A DNA stretch of 64,000 nucleotides from assembly GCF_016859125.1 (NCBI RefSeq), contig NZ_CP069338.1, forward strand, positions 5,209,501 through 5,273,500. Reading direction: 5' to 3'. This document shows positions 45,104 to 54,422 of the stretch, in pieces. Every line of letters starts with the position of its first letter. Positions within the stretch are counted from its first letter, which is position 1. Position numbers and translations under genes: made by a program. Source of the stretch: Archangium violaceum (GTDB lineage Bacteria > Myxococcota > Myxococcia > Myxococcales > Myxococcaceae). The notes below the pieces were generated by a model. The model saw only the letters and a list, made by a program, of their open reading frames with translations. It made no database searches and had not been told where the DNA came from.

Positions 45104-46027
45104 TCAGCGAGACCGGCCTGGTTCTTCCCACGGCAACGCGGCGCTGCGCTGGGCGAGCGTGTCGAGGAAGGCGCGCACCTTGAGGGGAAGCTGCCGGCTG
45201 CTGGGGTAGACGGCGTAGATGGGGAGGCCCGGCGGTGACACCGCCTCCAGCACGGGGACGAGCACGCCCGCGCGTACGTCATCCACCGCGAGGACGGTGG
45301 GCAGCCTCACCAGCCCGAGACCCGCGCGCGCCGCCGCGTGACCGGCGCGAACGCTGGGGACCTGCAACCGGCCGCTCACCGGCACCGTGCGAGCGCCACG
45401 GGGACCCGCGAAGAACCACACTTCACTCGTGCCCGGTTCGGCGACCAGGACGCACTCGTGGCCCTCGAGCTCATCCGGTGAGCGGGGCGTGCCGCGCCGG
45501 CTGAGATAGGCGGGGCTCGCGTAGTAGCCGGTGCGAACGTCTCCGAGCCGCCGCGCCACCTGCGACGAGTCCGGGAGCGGCCCGGTTCGCAGGGCGATGT
45601 CGTAGGAATCCGCGACCAGGTCCACGTACGCCTCGGCGAGCGACACCTCCACGCGCACCTGAGGGTGGCGCAGGAGGAACTCGGTGATGACGGGGGTGAG
45701 CAGCTCGCCCAGGAGCGAGAACGTGGCCACGCGCAACGTGCCTCGGGGCGTGCCTCGCGACTCGCTCAGGGCCCGGTTCACCTCGCGGGCCTCGGCGACG
45801 AGCCTCGCGCAGTGGGCGTGGTACTCGCGCCCCGTCTCCGTGAGCCGCAGCCGCCGCGTGTTGCGCTCGAGCAGGCGCGTGCCCAGCCGCTCCTCCAGTG
45901 CCGCCAGTCGGCGGCTCACCGTGGACTTGCGCAACCCGAGTCTCGCCGCCGCCGCGGTGATGCCGCCAGCGCTCACCACCTCGGCGAAGACGAGCATGTC
46001 ATCGAGCAGCGGCGGAGTCGGGGACAT
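45104..46027 (-). CDS. LysR-family transcriptional regulator
   Basis: The product is 307 aa. An N-terminal winged HTH (about 7-66: 'GGITAAAARLGLRKSTVSRR', 'LAALEERLGTRLLERNTR') and an effector-binding domain (about 90-300) are present. It lies 27 bp after the permease gene on the same strand, so read-through from the zwf operon is possible. It may control its neighbours or a distant target. Confidence 0.85.
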   Translation of the reverse strand: MSPTPPLLDDMLVFAEVVSAGGITAAAARLGLRKSTVSRRLAALEERLGTRLLERNTRRLRLTETGREYHAHCARLVAEAREVNRALSESRGTPRGTLRVATFSLLGELLTPVITEFLLRHPQVRVEVSLAEAYVDLVADSYDIALRTGPLPDSSQVARRLGDVRTGYYASPAYLSRRGTPRSPDELEGHECVLVAEPGTSEVWFFAGPRGARTVPVSGRLQVPSVRAGHAAARAGLGLVRLPTVLAVDDVRAGVLVPVLEAVSPPGLPIYAVYPSSRQLPLKVRAFLDTLAQRSAALPWEEPGRSR

Positions 46028-46054
46028 GGGCGGAGGTCTCGGGTTGCTCGCGAT

Positions 46055-47308
46055 CTATCTTCCGCCCGCGGGATCGTCCGAGGCGGGGTGCGCATCCAGC
46101 TCCTCGCGGTCGAGCGAGGCGGGCAGGAGCGCGTTGGCGAGGATGCCCACGAGCGCGGCCAGGGCCATGCCGTGCAGCTCCACGTGGACCTCGCCGAGTG
46201 TCACCGGCACCTTCGCACCGCCCAGGCCGAGCACGAGGATGAGGCTCACCACGATGAGGTTGCGGCTGTGGGCGAAGTCGATCCGCGCCTCGGAGAGGGT
46301 GCGGATGCCCACGGAGGCGATCATCCCGAAGAGCAGGATGCTGACCCCGCCGAGCACGCCGGCCGGGAGGCTCTGGAACACGGAGGCCAGCTTGGGCGAG
46401 AGGCCGAAGAGCATGGCGAAGCCGGCGGCGATGCGCAGCACCGCGGGGTCATACACGCGGGTGACGGCGAGGACGCCGGTGTTCTCCGCGTAGGTGGTGG
46501 CGGCCGGCCCCCCGATCGCCGCGGAGAGCATGTTGGCGATGCCGTCGGCGAAGAGGGTGCGCGGCAGGCCGGGCCGCTCGAGGAAGTTCTTCCCCACCAC
46601 GCGCCCGTTCACGATGACGTCGCCGATGTGCTCGATGAAGGTGACCACGGCCACGGGGGCGAGCACGAAGATGGCGCTCCACGAGAACGCCGGGGCGTGG
46701 AACGGAGGCAGGCCCACCCAGGCCGCGTCGCGGATGGCAGCGAGCTTCGCGGGCTCCACCAGTCCGAGCACCAGCGCGGCCACGTAGCCGGTGATGACGG
46801 CGATGAGGATGGGAATCATCTTGAAGAGGCCGCGGGCGAAGACGCTGGTGAGGATGGCGGCGAGCAGCGTGATGAGCGCGAGCCCCCAATGGCTCTGGGC
46901 CTGGTTGACGGCGACCCCGGCGAGGCTGAGCCCGATGACGATGATGACGGGGCCGGTGACGATGGGGGGGAAGATCTGCTGGATGCGCCGCACGCCCACG
47001 GCCTTCACCAGGGCGGAGAAGACGACGTACATGGCACCCGCGGCGACGAGCCCTCCTCCCGCGGCGGCGGGGCCCTCCGCCTCGAGCACGGCGATGATGG
47101 GGGCGATGAAGGCGAAGCTGCTGCCCAGGAAGATGGGCACGCCGAACCCGGTGAGCGCATGGAAGAGCAGGGTGGCCAGCCCCGCTCCGAAGAGGGCGAC
47201 ACTCGGATTGAGGCCGGTGAGGAGCGGCACCAGCACGGTGGCGCCGAACATGGCGATGGTGTGCTGGAGGCCCAGCACGACCTTCTTCTGGAGCGGGAGG
47301 GGCTGCAT
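46055..47308 (-). CDS. Uracil/nucleobase permease (NCS2, UraA-like)
   Basis: The product is 417 aa from ATG 47308, with 12-14 hydrophobic helices. Family marks: '[20 protein letters not shown]', '[12 protein letters not shown]', '[20 protein letters not shown]' (the substrate/proton Glu region) and '[20 protein letters not shown]'. These are uracil-type NCS2 signatures, so uracil:H+ symport across the inner membrane is expected. The frame continues upstream but this start has the family N-terminus. It sits between gnd and the LysR gene. Confidence 0.85.
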   Translation of the reverse strand: MQPLPLQKKVVLGLQHTIAMFGATVLVPLLTGLNPSVALFGAGLATLLFHALTGFGVPIFLGSSFAFIAPIIAVLEAEGPAAAGGGLVAAGAMYVVFSALVKAVGVRRIQQIFPPIVTGPVIIVIGLSLAGVAVNQAQSHWGLALITLLAAILTSVFARGLFKMIPILIAVITGYVAALVLGLVEPAKLAAIRDAAWVGLPPFHAPAFSWSAIFVLAPVAVVTFIEHIGDVIVNGRVVGKNFLERPGLPRTLFADGIANMLSAAIGGPAATTYAENTGVLAVTRVYDPAVLRIAAGFAMLFGLSPKLASVFQSLPAGVLGGVSILLFGMIASVGIRTLSEARIDFAHSRNLIVVSLILVLGLGGAKVPVTLGEVHVELHGMALAALVGILANALLPASLDREELDAHPASDDPAGGR

Positions 47309-47370
47309 GAGGCGCGCCTTAGCGCACCGGTGCCCCTCCCGGGTACTGCCTTCTTGTTCGGGTGGGCGCG

Positions 47371-48810
47371 TCAGCTCCAGTCGGAGTGGATGAAGCCAGC
47401 CTCGGGCTTGTCGCGACGCTGGTAGGTGTGGGCGCCGAAGGCATCGCGCTGGGCCTGGGTGAGGTTCTGCGGCAGCTCGGGGCTGCGGTAGCTGTCGAAG
47501 TAGGCCAGGCTCGCGCTGAACACCGGCACCGGAATCCCCAGCCGCGTGGCCACCGCCATGGTGCGCCTCCAGGACGGCGCCATCTTCTCCAGCACCGGCG
47601 CCAGGCTGTCGGCCAGCATCAGGTTGGGCAGGTCCGGCTTCTTCTCGAAGGCCTCGCGCAGCGGGGTGAGCAACTTCGCGCGGATGATGCAGCCGGCCCG
47701 CCAGATGCGCGCCATCTCCGCCAGCGACACGTTCCACTTGTACTCGTTGGACGCCGCCTGGATGAGCCGCATCCCCTGCGCGTACGTCACCACCCGCGCC
47801 GCGTACAGCGCGTCATGCACCCACGCCGCCAGGTTCGCCTTCTCGTCCGCTGACAGCGACTCGCCCTTCGGGCCGTGGAGCACCCGGCTCGCCGCCACGC
47901 GCTCGTCCTTCATCGACGACAGGTTGCGCGCGTCCAGCGCCCCGGCGATGGAGGGCACCGGCACGCCCAGGTCCAGCGATACCTGCACCGTCCACTTGCC
48001 CGTGCCCTTCTGGCCCGCCTTGTCCAGCACCAGATCCACCAGCGGCTTGCCCGTCTCCGCGTCCTTCTTGCGCAGGACCTTGATCGTCGTCTCCAGCAGG
48101 AAGGACTCGGCGATGCCCTGGTTCCACTGCGAGAAGAGGTCCGCCAGTTGGTCCGCCGACAGCCCGAGCCCGTGGCGCAACAGGTCGTACGTCTCCGCCA
48201 GGAGCTGCATGTCCGCGTACTCGATGCCGTTGTGCACCATCTTCACGAAGTGGCCCGCACCGTCCGGACCCACGTGGGTGACGCACACGCCCGCCTCGCT
48301 CTTCGCGGCGATGGCCTCCAGCACCGGGCGCACCTGCGCGTACGCCTCGGCCGGGCCTCCCGGCATGATGGACGGGCCGTACCTCGCTCCCTCTTCACCC
48401 CCCGACACGCCCACGCCCAGGAAGAGCAGCCCCTTCTGCTTCCACTCCGCCTCGCGCTTGCGCGTGTCCTGGAACCAGGAGTTGCCACAGTCCAGCACGA
48501 TGTCCCCTGGCTGCAGTAGCGGCTCCAGCCGCTCCATCATCGAGTCCACCGCCGCTCCCGCCGTCACCATCAGCATGATGCGCCGCGGGCGCTCCAGCGC
48601 GGCCACGAAGTCCTCCAACGCCGCGTAGCCCTTCAGGCTGTCGGGCGCGCCCTTCTGGCGCAGGTCATCGAAGCGCTCGGGATGGCGATCCCACACGGCC
48701 ACCCGGAAGCCGTGGTCCGCCACGTTGAGCGCGAGGCTCTGCCCCATCACCCCCATACCCGCCACGCCGAACTGCGCACGCCCCTGCTGTGCGCCCTGTG
48801 CTGTCGTCAT
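47371..48810 (-). CDS. gnd: 6-phosphogluconate dehydrogenase (decarboxylating)
   Basis: The product is 479 aa from ATG 48810 (AGGAG 8 nt upstream). NADP Rossmann motif '[15 protein letters not shown]', '[18 protein letters not shown]', substrate-site '[20 protein letters not shown]', and the catalytic Lys/Glu region '[19 protein letters not shown]'. It oxidises 6-phosphogluconate to ribulose 5-phosphate and CO2. It is third in the zwf-pgl-gnd series, 80 bp after pgl with a hairpin in the gap. Confidence 0.95.
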   Translation of the reverse strand: MTTAQGAQQGRAQFGVAGMGVMGQSLALNVADHGFRVAVWDRHPERFDDLRQKGAPDSLKGYAALEDFVAALERPRRIMLMVTAGAAVDSMMERLEPLLQPGDIVLDCGNSWFQDTRKREAEWKQKGLLFLGVGVSGGEEGARYGPSIMPGGPAEAYAQVRPVLEAIAAKSEAGVCVTHVGPDGAGHFVKMVHNGIEYADMQLLAETYDLLRHGLGLSADQLADLFSQWNQGIAESFLLETTIKVLRKKDAETGKPLVDLVLDKAGQKGTGKWTVQVSLDLGVPVPSIAGALDARNLSSMKDERVAASRVLHGPKGESLSADEKANLAAWVHDALYAARVVTYAQGMRLIQAASNEYKWNVSLAEMARIWRAGCIIRAKLLTPLREAFEKKPDLPNLMLADSLAPVLEKMAPSWRRTMAVATRLGIPVPVFSASLAYFDSYRSPELPQNLTQAQRDAFGAHTYQRRDKPEAGFIHSDWS

Positions 48811-48857
48811 TGCGTTGACTCCTGTGTCTTGGTTCCGGGGGAAGACCCTCACCCCAG

Positions 48858-48878
48858 CCCTCTCCCAGAGGGAGAGGG
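48858..48878. repeat. REP-like hairpin in the pgl-gnd gap
   Basis: A perfect 9-bp stem (CCCTCTCCC / GGGAGAGGG) with a 3-nt loop, preceded by CCCTCACCCCAG. This phrase is a dispersed intergenic element in many high-GC genomes as I recall it. Here it could attenuate gnd relative to zwf-pgl or stabilise the upstream RNA. Confidence 0.55.
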
Positions 48879-48891
48879 TGCATTCACGGTG

Positions 48892-49560
48892 TCACTGCTG
48901 GCCAGCCGCGGCCCGGTCCATCATCCACTGCGCCTGCTCCACCTGGGCCGCGGGCAGGTCCTCCCCCGCGAGCACCCGGCGCACCATGTCCCGCTTACCC
49001 GCTCCGCTCACCAGCCCCAGCACCTTCCGGGCCGACTGGAGCACGGGCAGCGTCAGCGTCATCCTCCACGGCGGAGGCTTGGGTCCCACCACCGCCAGCA
49101 CCCGCCGCTCCTTCTCCTGGAGCGCGGAGTGGCCAGGGAAGAGAGAGGCCGTGTGTCCGTCCTCGCCCATGCCCAGCACCACCACGTCCAGCACCGGAGG
49201 CAGCAGCTTCTCGTAGTCGCTCGCGGCCTGCTCCCGGTCCGTCCGCTCGCCCTGCATCCGGAAGATGTGAGGGGGCGGCACGCCCAGCGGCTTGAAGAGC
49301 GCCTCCTCCGCCAGCAGGTAGTTGCTCTCCGGGTGGTCCGGCGGCACGAAGCGCTCGTCCACGAAGTAGAAGTCCACCCGCTCCCACGGCACGTCCCGCG
49401 TCGCCAGCTCCCGGTACACCGGCCCCGGGGTGCTCCCGCCCGACAGCGCCAGGCTGGCCCTCCCGCCCCCGGCCAGGGCCGCGCGCAGCTCTCGCGCCAC
49501 CCAGTCCGCTCCCTCGGGCCCCATCGCTTCCTTCTCCACCACGAGTGGGGCCGGCCTCAT
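48892..49560 (-). CDS. pgl: 6-phosphogluconolactonase
   Basis: The product is 222 aa: 'SLALSGGSTPGPVYRELATR', 'VDFYFVDERFVPPDHPESNY' and 'VVVLGMGEDGHTASLFPGH', the DevB/SOL-type motifs. It hydrolyses 6-phosphogluconolactone. Its ATG overlaps the zwf stop by 4 bases (ATGA), so the two are translationally coupled. Confidence 0.95.
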   Translation of the reverse strand: MRPAPLVVEKEAMGPEGADWVARELRAALAGGGRASLALSGGSTPGPVYRELATRDVPWERVDFYFVDERFVPPDHPESNYLLAEEALFKPLGVPPPHIFRMQGERTDREQAASDYEKLLPPVLDVVVLGMGEDGHTASLFPGHSALQEKERRVLAVVGPKPPPWRMTLTLPVLQSARKVLGLVSGAGKRDMVRRVLAGEDLPAAQVEQAQWMMDRAAAGQQ

Positions 49561-51101
49561 CCCTTCAGCTCCGTCCAACGCCGGCCATCCCGCGCCAGCA
49601 GGGCCGCCGCCGCGTCCGGCCCCGTGCTCCCGGGCTCGTAGGTCTGCATCGGCCCACCCTTGCCCGCGTCCAGCGCCTCGATGATGGGCGTCACCCACGC
49701 CCACGCCTGCTCCACGCTGTCCTGCCGCGCGAAGAGCGTGGTGTTGCCCCGCATGCAGTCCAGCATCAACCGCTCGTACGCCTCCGGCACCGGCTTGTGG
49801 AAGCTCTCCGAGTAGTCGAAGTCCATGGTGACGCCCGCGATGTTGATGTCCTCGCCGGGGACCTTCGACTCGAAGCTCAGCGCGATGCCCTCGCGCGGCT
49901 GGATGCGCAGCGTGAGCACGTTGGGCTGCAGCCGCTGGCAGGTGTCGCCGGTGTTGAAGAGGCAGTGCGGCACCGGCTTGAAGTGGATGGACACCTCCGT
50001 CACGCGCTTGCTCAGGCTCTTGCCCGCGCGCACGTAGAAGGGCACGCCCTGCCAACGCCACGTGTCGATGTATGTCTTCAGGGCCACGTAGGTGGGCGTC
50101 TTCGAGTCCTTCGCCACCCCGTGCTCCTCGCGGTAGCCCTTGTACTGCCCCTGCACCACGTACCTGGCCACCTCGCCGCCCACCATGGGGCGCAGCGCGC
50201 GGAACACCTTGTTCTTCTCGTCCCGGATGTCCTCCGAGCCGAACGAGACGGGGGGCTCCATGGCGCACAGGGCCAGCACCTGCAACAGGTGGTTCTGCAC
50301 CATGTCCCGGATGACGCCCGTCTCGTCGTAGAAGCGCCCGCGCCCCTCCACGCCAATCTTCTCCGCCGCGGTGATCTCCACCCGGTCGATGTGCTGCCGG
50401 TTCCACAGCGGCTCGAAGATGGCGTTGGCGAAGCGGAAGACGAGGATGTTCTGCACCGTCTCCTTGCCCAGGTAGTGGTCGATGCGGAAGATCTGCTTCT
50501 CGTCCAGCACCGCGGCCAGGGCCTGGTTGAGCTCCTTCGCGGTGGCCAGGTCGCGGCCGAAGGGCTTCTCGATGACGAGCCGCCGCCAGGGCCGCTTCAC
50601 GGCGGGGTCCTCGCGGTACAGCAGCCCGGAGCCGGCCAGACCGTTGAGCAGCGAGGGGAAGGTGGAGGCCGGGGTGGCCAGGTAGTAGAGCTGGTTGCCC
50701 TGGGTGCCGAAGCGCTCGGCGATGCGCTCCAGGTGCTCGCGCAGACGGGTGTAGGACTCCGGGTCGTCGTAGCCGCCCGTCATCATCTCCAGCTTGGAGG
50801 AGAGCCGCTCCCACGTGGCCTCGTCCAACGGCTGGGTGCGGGCGAACTTCTGCAGCCCCTCCTTCACCTGGGCGCGGAACTGCTCCAGGTTGTGCTCCGA
50901 GCGGCTGAAGGCCACCACGGCGAAGTTGTTGGGCAGCAGCCCCTGGCGCGCCAGCTCGAAGAGGGCCGGGAAGAGCTTGCGCTGCGCCAGGTCTCCCGTG
51001 GCGCCGAAGAGGACCATGATGCATGGGTCGGGTCTTCCTGCCCGTACCAGCGGGTCTCCTTCTCGGGGATGGGTTTCGATGTGCAGGCCCTGCTCTTCCA
51101 T
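49557..51101 (-). CDS. zwf: Glucose-6-phosphate 1-dehydrogenase
   Basis: The product is 514 aa. NADP-binding 'MVLFGATGDLAQRKLFPAL', active-site 'RIDHYLGKETVQNILVFRF' (the RIDHYLGKE motif), 'EPPVSFGSEDIRDEKNKV' and 'PFYVRAGKSL'. First step of the oxidative pentose phosphate pathway. It heads the operon zwf-pgl-gnd (then uraA-lysR) and diverges from the HypA-like gene across about 200 bp. Confidence 0.96.
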   Translation of the reverse strand: MEEQGLHIETHPREGDPLVRAGRPDPCIMVLFGATGDLAQRKLFPALFELARQGLLPNNFAVVAFSRSEHNLEQFRAQVKEGLQKFARTQPLDEATWERLSSKLEMMTGGYDDPESYTRLREHLERIAERFGTQGNQLYYLATPASTFPSLLNGLAGSGLLYREDPAVKRPWRRLVIEKPFGRDLATAKELNQALAAVLDEKQIFRIDHYLGKETVQNILVFRFANAIFEPLWNRQHIDRVEITAAEKIGVEGRGRFYDETGVIRDMVQNHLLQVLALCAMEPPVSFGSEDIRDEKNKVFRALRPMVGGEVARYVVQGQYKGYREEHGVAKDSKTPTYVALKTYIDTWRWQGVPFYVRAGKSLSKRVTEVSIHFKPVPHCLFNTGDTCQRLQPNVLTLRIQPREGIALSFESKVPGEDINIAGVTMDFDYSESFHKPVPEAYERLMLDCMRGNTTLFARQDSVEQAWAWVTPIIEALDAGKGGPMQTYEPGSTGPDAAAALLARDGRRWTELKG

Positions 51102-51180
51102 GTCGCCCTCCGGAACCTCGAATGCGGGGGGAACATATGCGTTCGTGCCCGCGCTGGTGCATCAATCATTCGTGGGATGC

Positions 51181-51199
51181 CCCCGTCCTGGGGACGGGG
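51181..51199. promoter_or_regulatory. Hairpin in the zwf / hypA-like divergent region
   Basis: An 8-bp perfect stem (CCCCGTCC / GGACGGGG) with a 3-nt loop lies in the roughly 200-bp divergent spacer, about 80 bp upstream of zwf. It could be an operator dyad or part of a 5' leader. Confidence 0.35.
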
Positions 51200-51305
51200 C
51201 TCTCGTCCGGTGTTGGATGTGGGAAGCGCAACCGTTCGCCGGAGGACGTGCCGGGCCGCTCCCGCTCGCGGGTGCTCGGGACGGGTGCATAGGCTGGCGC
51301 GGCGC

Positions 51306-51668
51306 ATGTCCCCCCACATCCCCGTCCTACAGGAATCCATGCTGGCCCGGCAGGTGCTGGAAACGGTCCTCCAGCGGGCCGTCATCCACGGCGCCGCGCG
51401 CATCCGCGTGGTGCGCGGGTGGGTGGCGGAGACGGAGTCCCTGTCCCCCGAGGGCCTGTCCTCCCAGTTCGCCGCCCACGCCCGGGGCACGCGAGCGGAG
51501 GGGGCCCGGTTGTTGCTGAACCTCATCCACGTGGAGGCGCGCTGCCGGACGTGTGGCCGCACCTACGCCCCCGAGCACCACCTGCTGCGCTGCCCGGTGT
51601 GCGGCAGCGCCGATGGGGAGCAGCTCGGGCAGACGGGACTGGCCGTCACCGCCATCGAGGTGGACTGA
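51306..51668 (+). CDS. HypA-like zinc-finger protein lacking the usual nickel motif
   Basis: The product is 120 aa. The C-terminal part matches HypA hydrogenase nickel chaperones: 'RLLLNLIHVEARCRTCGRTY' and 'PEHHLLRCPVCGS' (two CxxC pairs for structural zinc), ending 'AVTAIEVD'. The N-terminal helix 'LQESMLARQVLETVLQRAV' aligns with HypA, but where HypA has the nickel-binding Met-His-Glu start this protein has VLQES after a seven-residue extension, so the key His is Gln. No hydrogenase genes are in the window. It may be a diverged metallochaperone or zinc-ribbon protein with a different role. Confidence 0.65.
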   Translation: MSPHIPVLQESMLARQVLETVLQRAVIHGAARIRVVRGWVAETESLSPEGLSSQFAAHARGTRAEGARLLLNLIHVEARCRTCGRTYAPEHHLLRCPVCGSADGEQLGQTGLAVTAIEVD

Positions 51669-51764
51669 CGGCCCATCGCCGACGTCGGGTGGAAACCTCC
51701 CTACCCCTGGCATCCGGGGCGGCTCCTCATCGGTCAGGTAGCCTCCCTCCACGAGGGAGGTTGG

Positions 51765-53456
51765 ATGCACGACGACATGGACGGGGCCTGGGAGCGGCCC
51801 TGGGTGGAGCTCTCGCCCGGCGAGCGCGTGGCGGGCTTCATCATCGAGGGGAAGCTCGCCTCCGGCAGCTTCGGCACCGTCTTCAAGGCCTTCCGGGACG
51901 GGCGCCGCTTCGCCGTGAAGCTGGTGCCCATGGACAAGCGGGGCAACCGCGAGGTGGATGCGCTGCGCCGCGCGCAGTTCCCCAACGTCGTCAGCTTCCA
52001 CGGGTACAGCGTCTGGCCGGACGAGGAGCCCCGGTTCCTCGTCCTGGCCCTCGAGTTGATAGAGGGCCGCTCGCTGGACGTGTGGGTCCGGGAGGAGAAC
52101 CCGTCCGCGCTCGAGCTGGTGCGCCAGGTGCTGGTGCCCCTGGCGAGCACCCTGGCGGACGTGCATGCCGCGGGGGTGGTGCACCGGGACGTGAAGGAGA
52201 CCAACGTCATCATCCGCGAGGCGGATGGGCAGCCGGTGTTGGTGGACTTCGGCGCGGCCGCATACGAGGGCGCCCCGCGTCTGACGATGCGGCTGCCGCC
52301 GGGCACCCCGGAATACCGCAGCCCCGAGGCGCTGCGCTTCGCCCGGGCCTGGGAGGGAGAGCCCTATCCCGCCGGCCCGGGAGACGATCTGTGGGCGCTG
52401 GGCGTCGCGATGTATGGACTGCTCACGCGCGAGCTGCCCTTCGGAGACCGGCACGACCTGGGCATGGTGCGCGCCATCCTGGAGGGGCTCCCCCCCGCTC
52501 CGCAGGTGCTCAACCCGCGCGTGCCCCCGGCGCTGGGCGCGCTGTGTCTGCGCATGTTGGAGAAGGCTCCCGAGGCGCGTTTCGCGGACGCCAAGGCGCT
52601 CGAGGCGGCGCTGGAGGACGCGGCGACCCTGGCGGATGACGCCTGGCACGCGCCGCTGTTCCCCGGAGGAAGACGGCCAACCCAGACGCTCGCTCCAGCA
52701 CCGACTCCCGTTCCTGGCCCGATGGTTCGGGCCCGCCCGGCGGGACGGTGGCGGCCCTGGGCGGCCGGGCTCGTCCTTGGCTCGGCCGTGGGGATGGGAC
52801 TCATGGCGGCGACCCAACGTACCACGTCGCCCATCCCACCCCCGCCGCAGCAGGCTGTCCCTCGCCAGGAAATAGCGCCCGTTCACCTGACGGAAGAAGT
52901 TGGTCCGGGCGCGACACCCCAGACGTCACCCACTCCCGCGCCTGTCGCCCGTGCGACCCGAGCCGAGGACCCCGTGATGACAAAACCCCAGAAGATCCGT
53001 TCCCTTGCCGCCGCCGCCTGCCTTGTTGGCTCCGCCTGCGCGAGCGGCCCTCAGCAACGTCCGCCTCCCAAGCCGGCGGAGTGCCCGCCCGGAGCCGCCG
53101 CGGCCCGCAAGCAATTCCGAATCTACGAAGGAACGACGCATCCCACGTATTTTCCAGCCTTCTCGGAGACCCGAATCGCCATTGTCCGGGAGGGCCCCAT
53201 CACGGTCGAGTCAGCGGGCGATTGGGGGAGATTTCCGCATTCCACCCGCTTCACGGGTCAGGTCTTTTTCGGAACGGAACGTGTCTATGGCCGGTTCACC
53301 CAGGCCATCCTCCCAAGCGGGGAGGCCGTACCGGTCTGCCTGGAGTGGCTGACGTCTCCCGACGTGCTCGGAATCGAGATGGAGCCCGGGAGCACGGCGA
53401 AGGAGGCTCGCATCATCTACGACCCCCGTGTCATCGCGGTGTCTCGCTTCCACTAG
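51765..53456 (+). CDS. Ser/Thr protein kinase with transmembrane segment and extra C-terminal domain
   Basis: The product is 563 aa. The kinase domain (about 25-290) has the G-loop 'GKLASGSFGTVFKA', Lys in FAVKLVP, catalytic 'VHRDVKETNVII', metal-binding VDFG, and the 'GTPEYRSPEAL' activation/P+1 loop. A Pro-rich juxtamembrane region precedes one helix (about 330-350, 'WAAGLVLGSAVGMGLMAA'). The rest (about 405-563) starts like a lipoprotein signal ('MTKPQKIRSLAAAACLVGSA') and continues as a beta-rich domain. GAGG lies 8 nt before an in-frame ATG at 52977, so a separate lipoprotein might also be made from it. It is followed by a DUF2381 gene, a common myxobacterial pairing. Confidence 0.85.
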   Translation: MHDDMDGAWERPWVELSPGERVAGFIIEGKLASGSFGTVFKAFRDGRRFAVKLVPMDKRGNREVDALRRAQFPNVVSFHGYSVWPDEEPRFLVLALELIEGRSLDVWVREENPSALELVRQVLVPLASTLADVHAAGVVHRDVKETNVIIREADGQPVLVDFGAAAYEGAPRLTMRLPPGTPEYRSPEALRFARAWEGEPYPAGPGDDLWALGVAMYGLLTRELPFGDRHDLGMVRAILEGLPPAPQVLNPRVPPALGALCLRMLEKAPEARFADAKALEAALEDAATLADDAWHAPLFPGGRRPTQTLAPAPTPVPGPMVRARPAGRWRPWAAGLVLGSAVGMGLMAATQRTTSPIPPPPQQAVPRQEIAPVHLTEEVGPGATPQTSPTPAPVARATRAEDPVMTKPQKIRSLAAAACLVGSACASGPQQRPPPKPAECPPGAAAARKQFRIYEGTTHPTYFPAFSETRIAIVREGPITVESAGDWGRFPHSTRFTGQVFFGTERVYGRFTQAILPSGEAVPVCLEWLTSPDVLGIEMEPGSTAKEARIIYDPRVIAVSRFH

Positions 53457-53480
53457 GTCCGATGTTGGAGGCTGCTTCAC

Positions 53481-54380
53481 GTGCTTTCATTCACCCCCCT
53501 CGCCATCCTGGCCCTCATGGTTCCTCGTGGTGTCCCCGTTGGGGCGCCACCTGCGGTCGCCGCTTGTGAGGCCGTGCAGCGCATCGAGCTGGCAGTGGCG
53601 CCCGTCACCGCGGCCCGGGAACTCTGCGTCAGTCCGGGGCTCGTGACGAGCCTGCGCTTCGACGCCCCCACCGTCGTGGAATTGCAAGATGAAGTGCGGT
53701 TCGAGGAGGTGGTCCGTGTTCGCAGACTCCTGACGTTGATGCCGCCGCCAGACATGGTTCCTGGGGAACGGCTACGGCTCACGGTGCGCTTCGAGGGTGA
53801 TACGTCCTCGAGCGGTAGCTCCTTCGTGCTGGTGGCCCACCCGGGACGGGCGACGCATCAGGTGGAGGTATACCGGGACAAGCGCACTCGGGAGTCCTTC
53901 CTGCGGGAGGTGGTTCAGGAGCGTGCGAGGAATGCGCAACTCCGCGAGGAGCTCGCGCGGACACAGGCCCTGCTCGGTCAATCAGGGGGGCTCAGAAGTC
54001 TCATTGCCAGTAAGACGATTGGCTACAGCGGGGTTCGGGCTCAAGTGCTCAAATCGAAGGTGCGCGAACCGTCGGATGGAGGTCTCTCCGTGGTGACGGG
54101 TGCCAGCTACCGCGCGGAGCAGAGCATGGCCGTGGACGTGTTGTTGAAGAACTCCGGGTCGGAGCCCTGGATGGCGGCCGGGGCCTCCCTGGTGGACGCC
54201 CGTGGCGAGGAGATGAAGGGGGTGAAGTTCCACCAGGAGGACGTCATTGCGCCCAACGAGGTGAGGTCAGTGATTGTGGAGGTCGCTACAGCCGAAGCGC
54301 AGGCTCAAGGCGAATTGACGCTGAGGCTGTGGGATGCAGGAGGGCGAGCCATCACCATTCCCGAGGTGCCGTTCCCGTAG
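53481..54380 (+). CDS. DUF2381 (TIGR02268-type) secreted protein
   Basis: The product is 299 aa from GTG 53481 with a signal peptide (about 1-28). The family order is visible: 'CVSPGLVTSLRFDAPTVVEL', 'LTLMPPPDMVPGERLRLTVR', a short coiled coil (about 145-170, 'REVVQERARNAQLREELART'), and 'LLKNSGSEPWMAAGASLVDA'. This is a Myxococcus-lineage paralogous family, generally encoded next to a membrane kinase as here (24 bp downstream). It may be an envelope sensor or substrate for that kinase; function is not proven. Confidence 0.8.
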   Translation: MLSFTPLAILALMVPRGVPVGAPPAVAACEAVQRIELAVAPVTAARELCVSPGLVTSLRFDAPTVVELQDEVRFEEVVRVRRLLTLMPPPDMVPGERLRLTVRFEGDTSSSGSSFVLVAHPGRATHQVEVYRDKRTRESFLREVVQERARNAQLREELARTQALLGQSGGLRSLIASKTIGYSGVRAQVLKSKVREPSDGGLSVVTGASYRAEQSMAVDVLLKNSGSEPWMAAGASLVDARGEEMKGVKFHQEDVIAPNEVRSVIVEVATAEAQAQGELTLRLWDAGGRAITIPEVPFP

Positions 54381-54402
54381 AGGAGGTGCTCCATTTCCTC
54401 CT
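54381..54402. terminator. Hairpin between convergent genes
   Basis: AGGAGG / CCTCCT arms (6 bp) with a 10-nt loop lie immediately after the DUF2381 stop and before the convergent regulator stop. Weak. Confidence 0.3.
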
Positions 54403-54422
54403 TCCGCTGGTTCTGACGCTCG

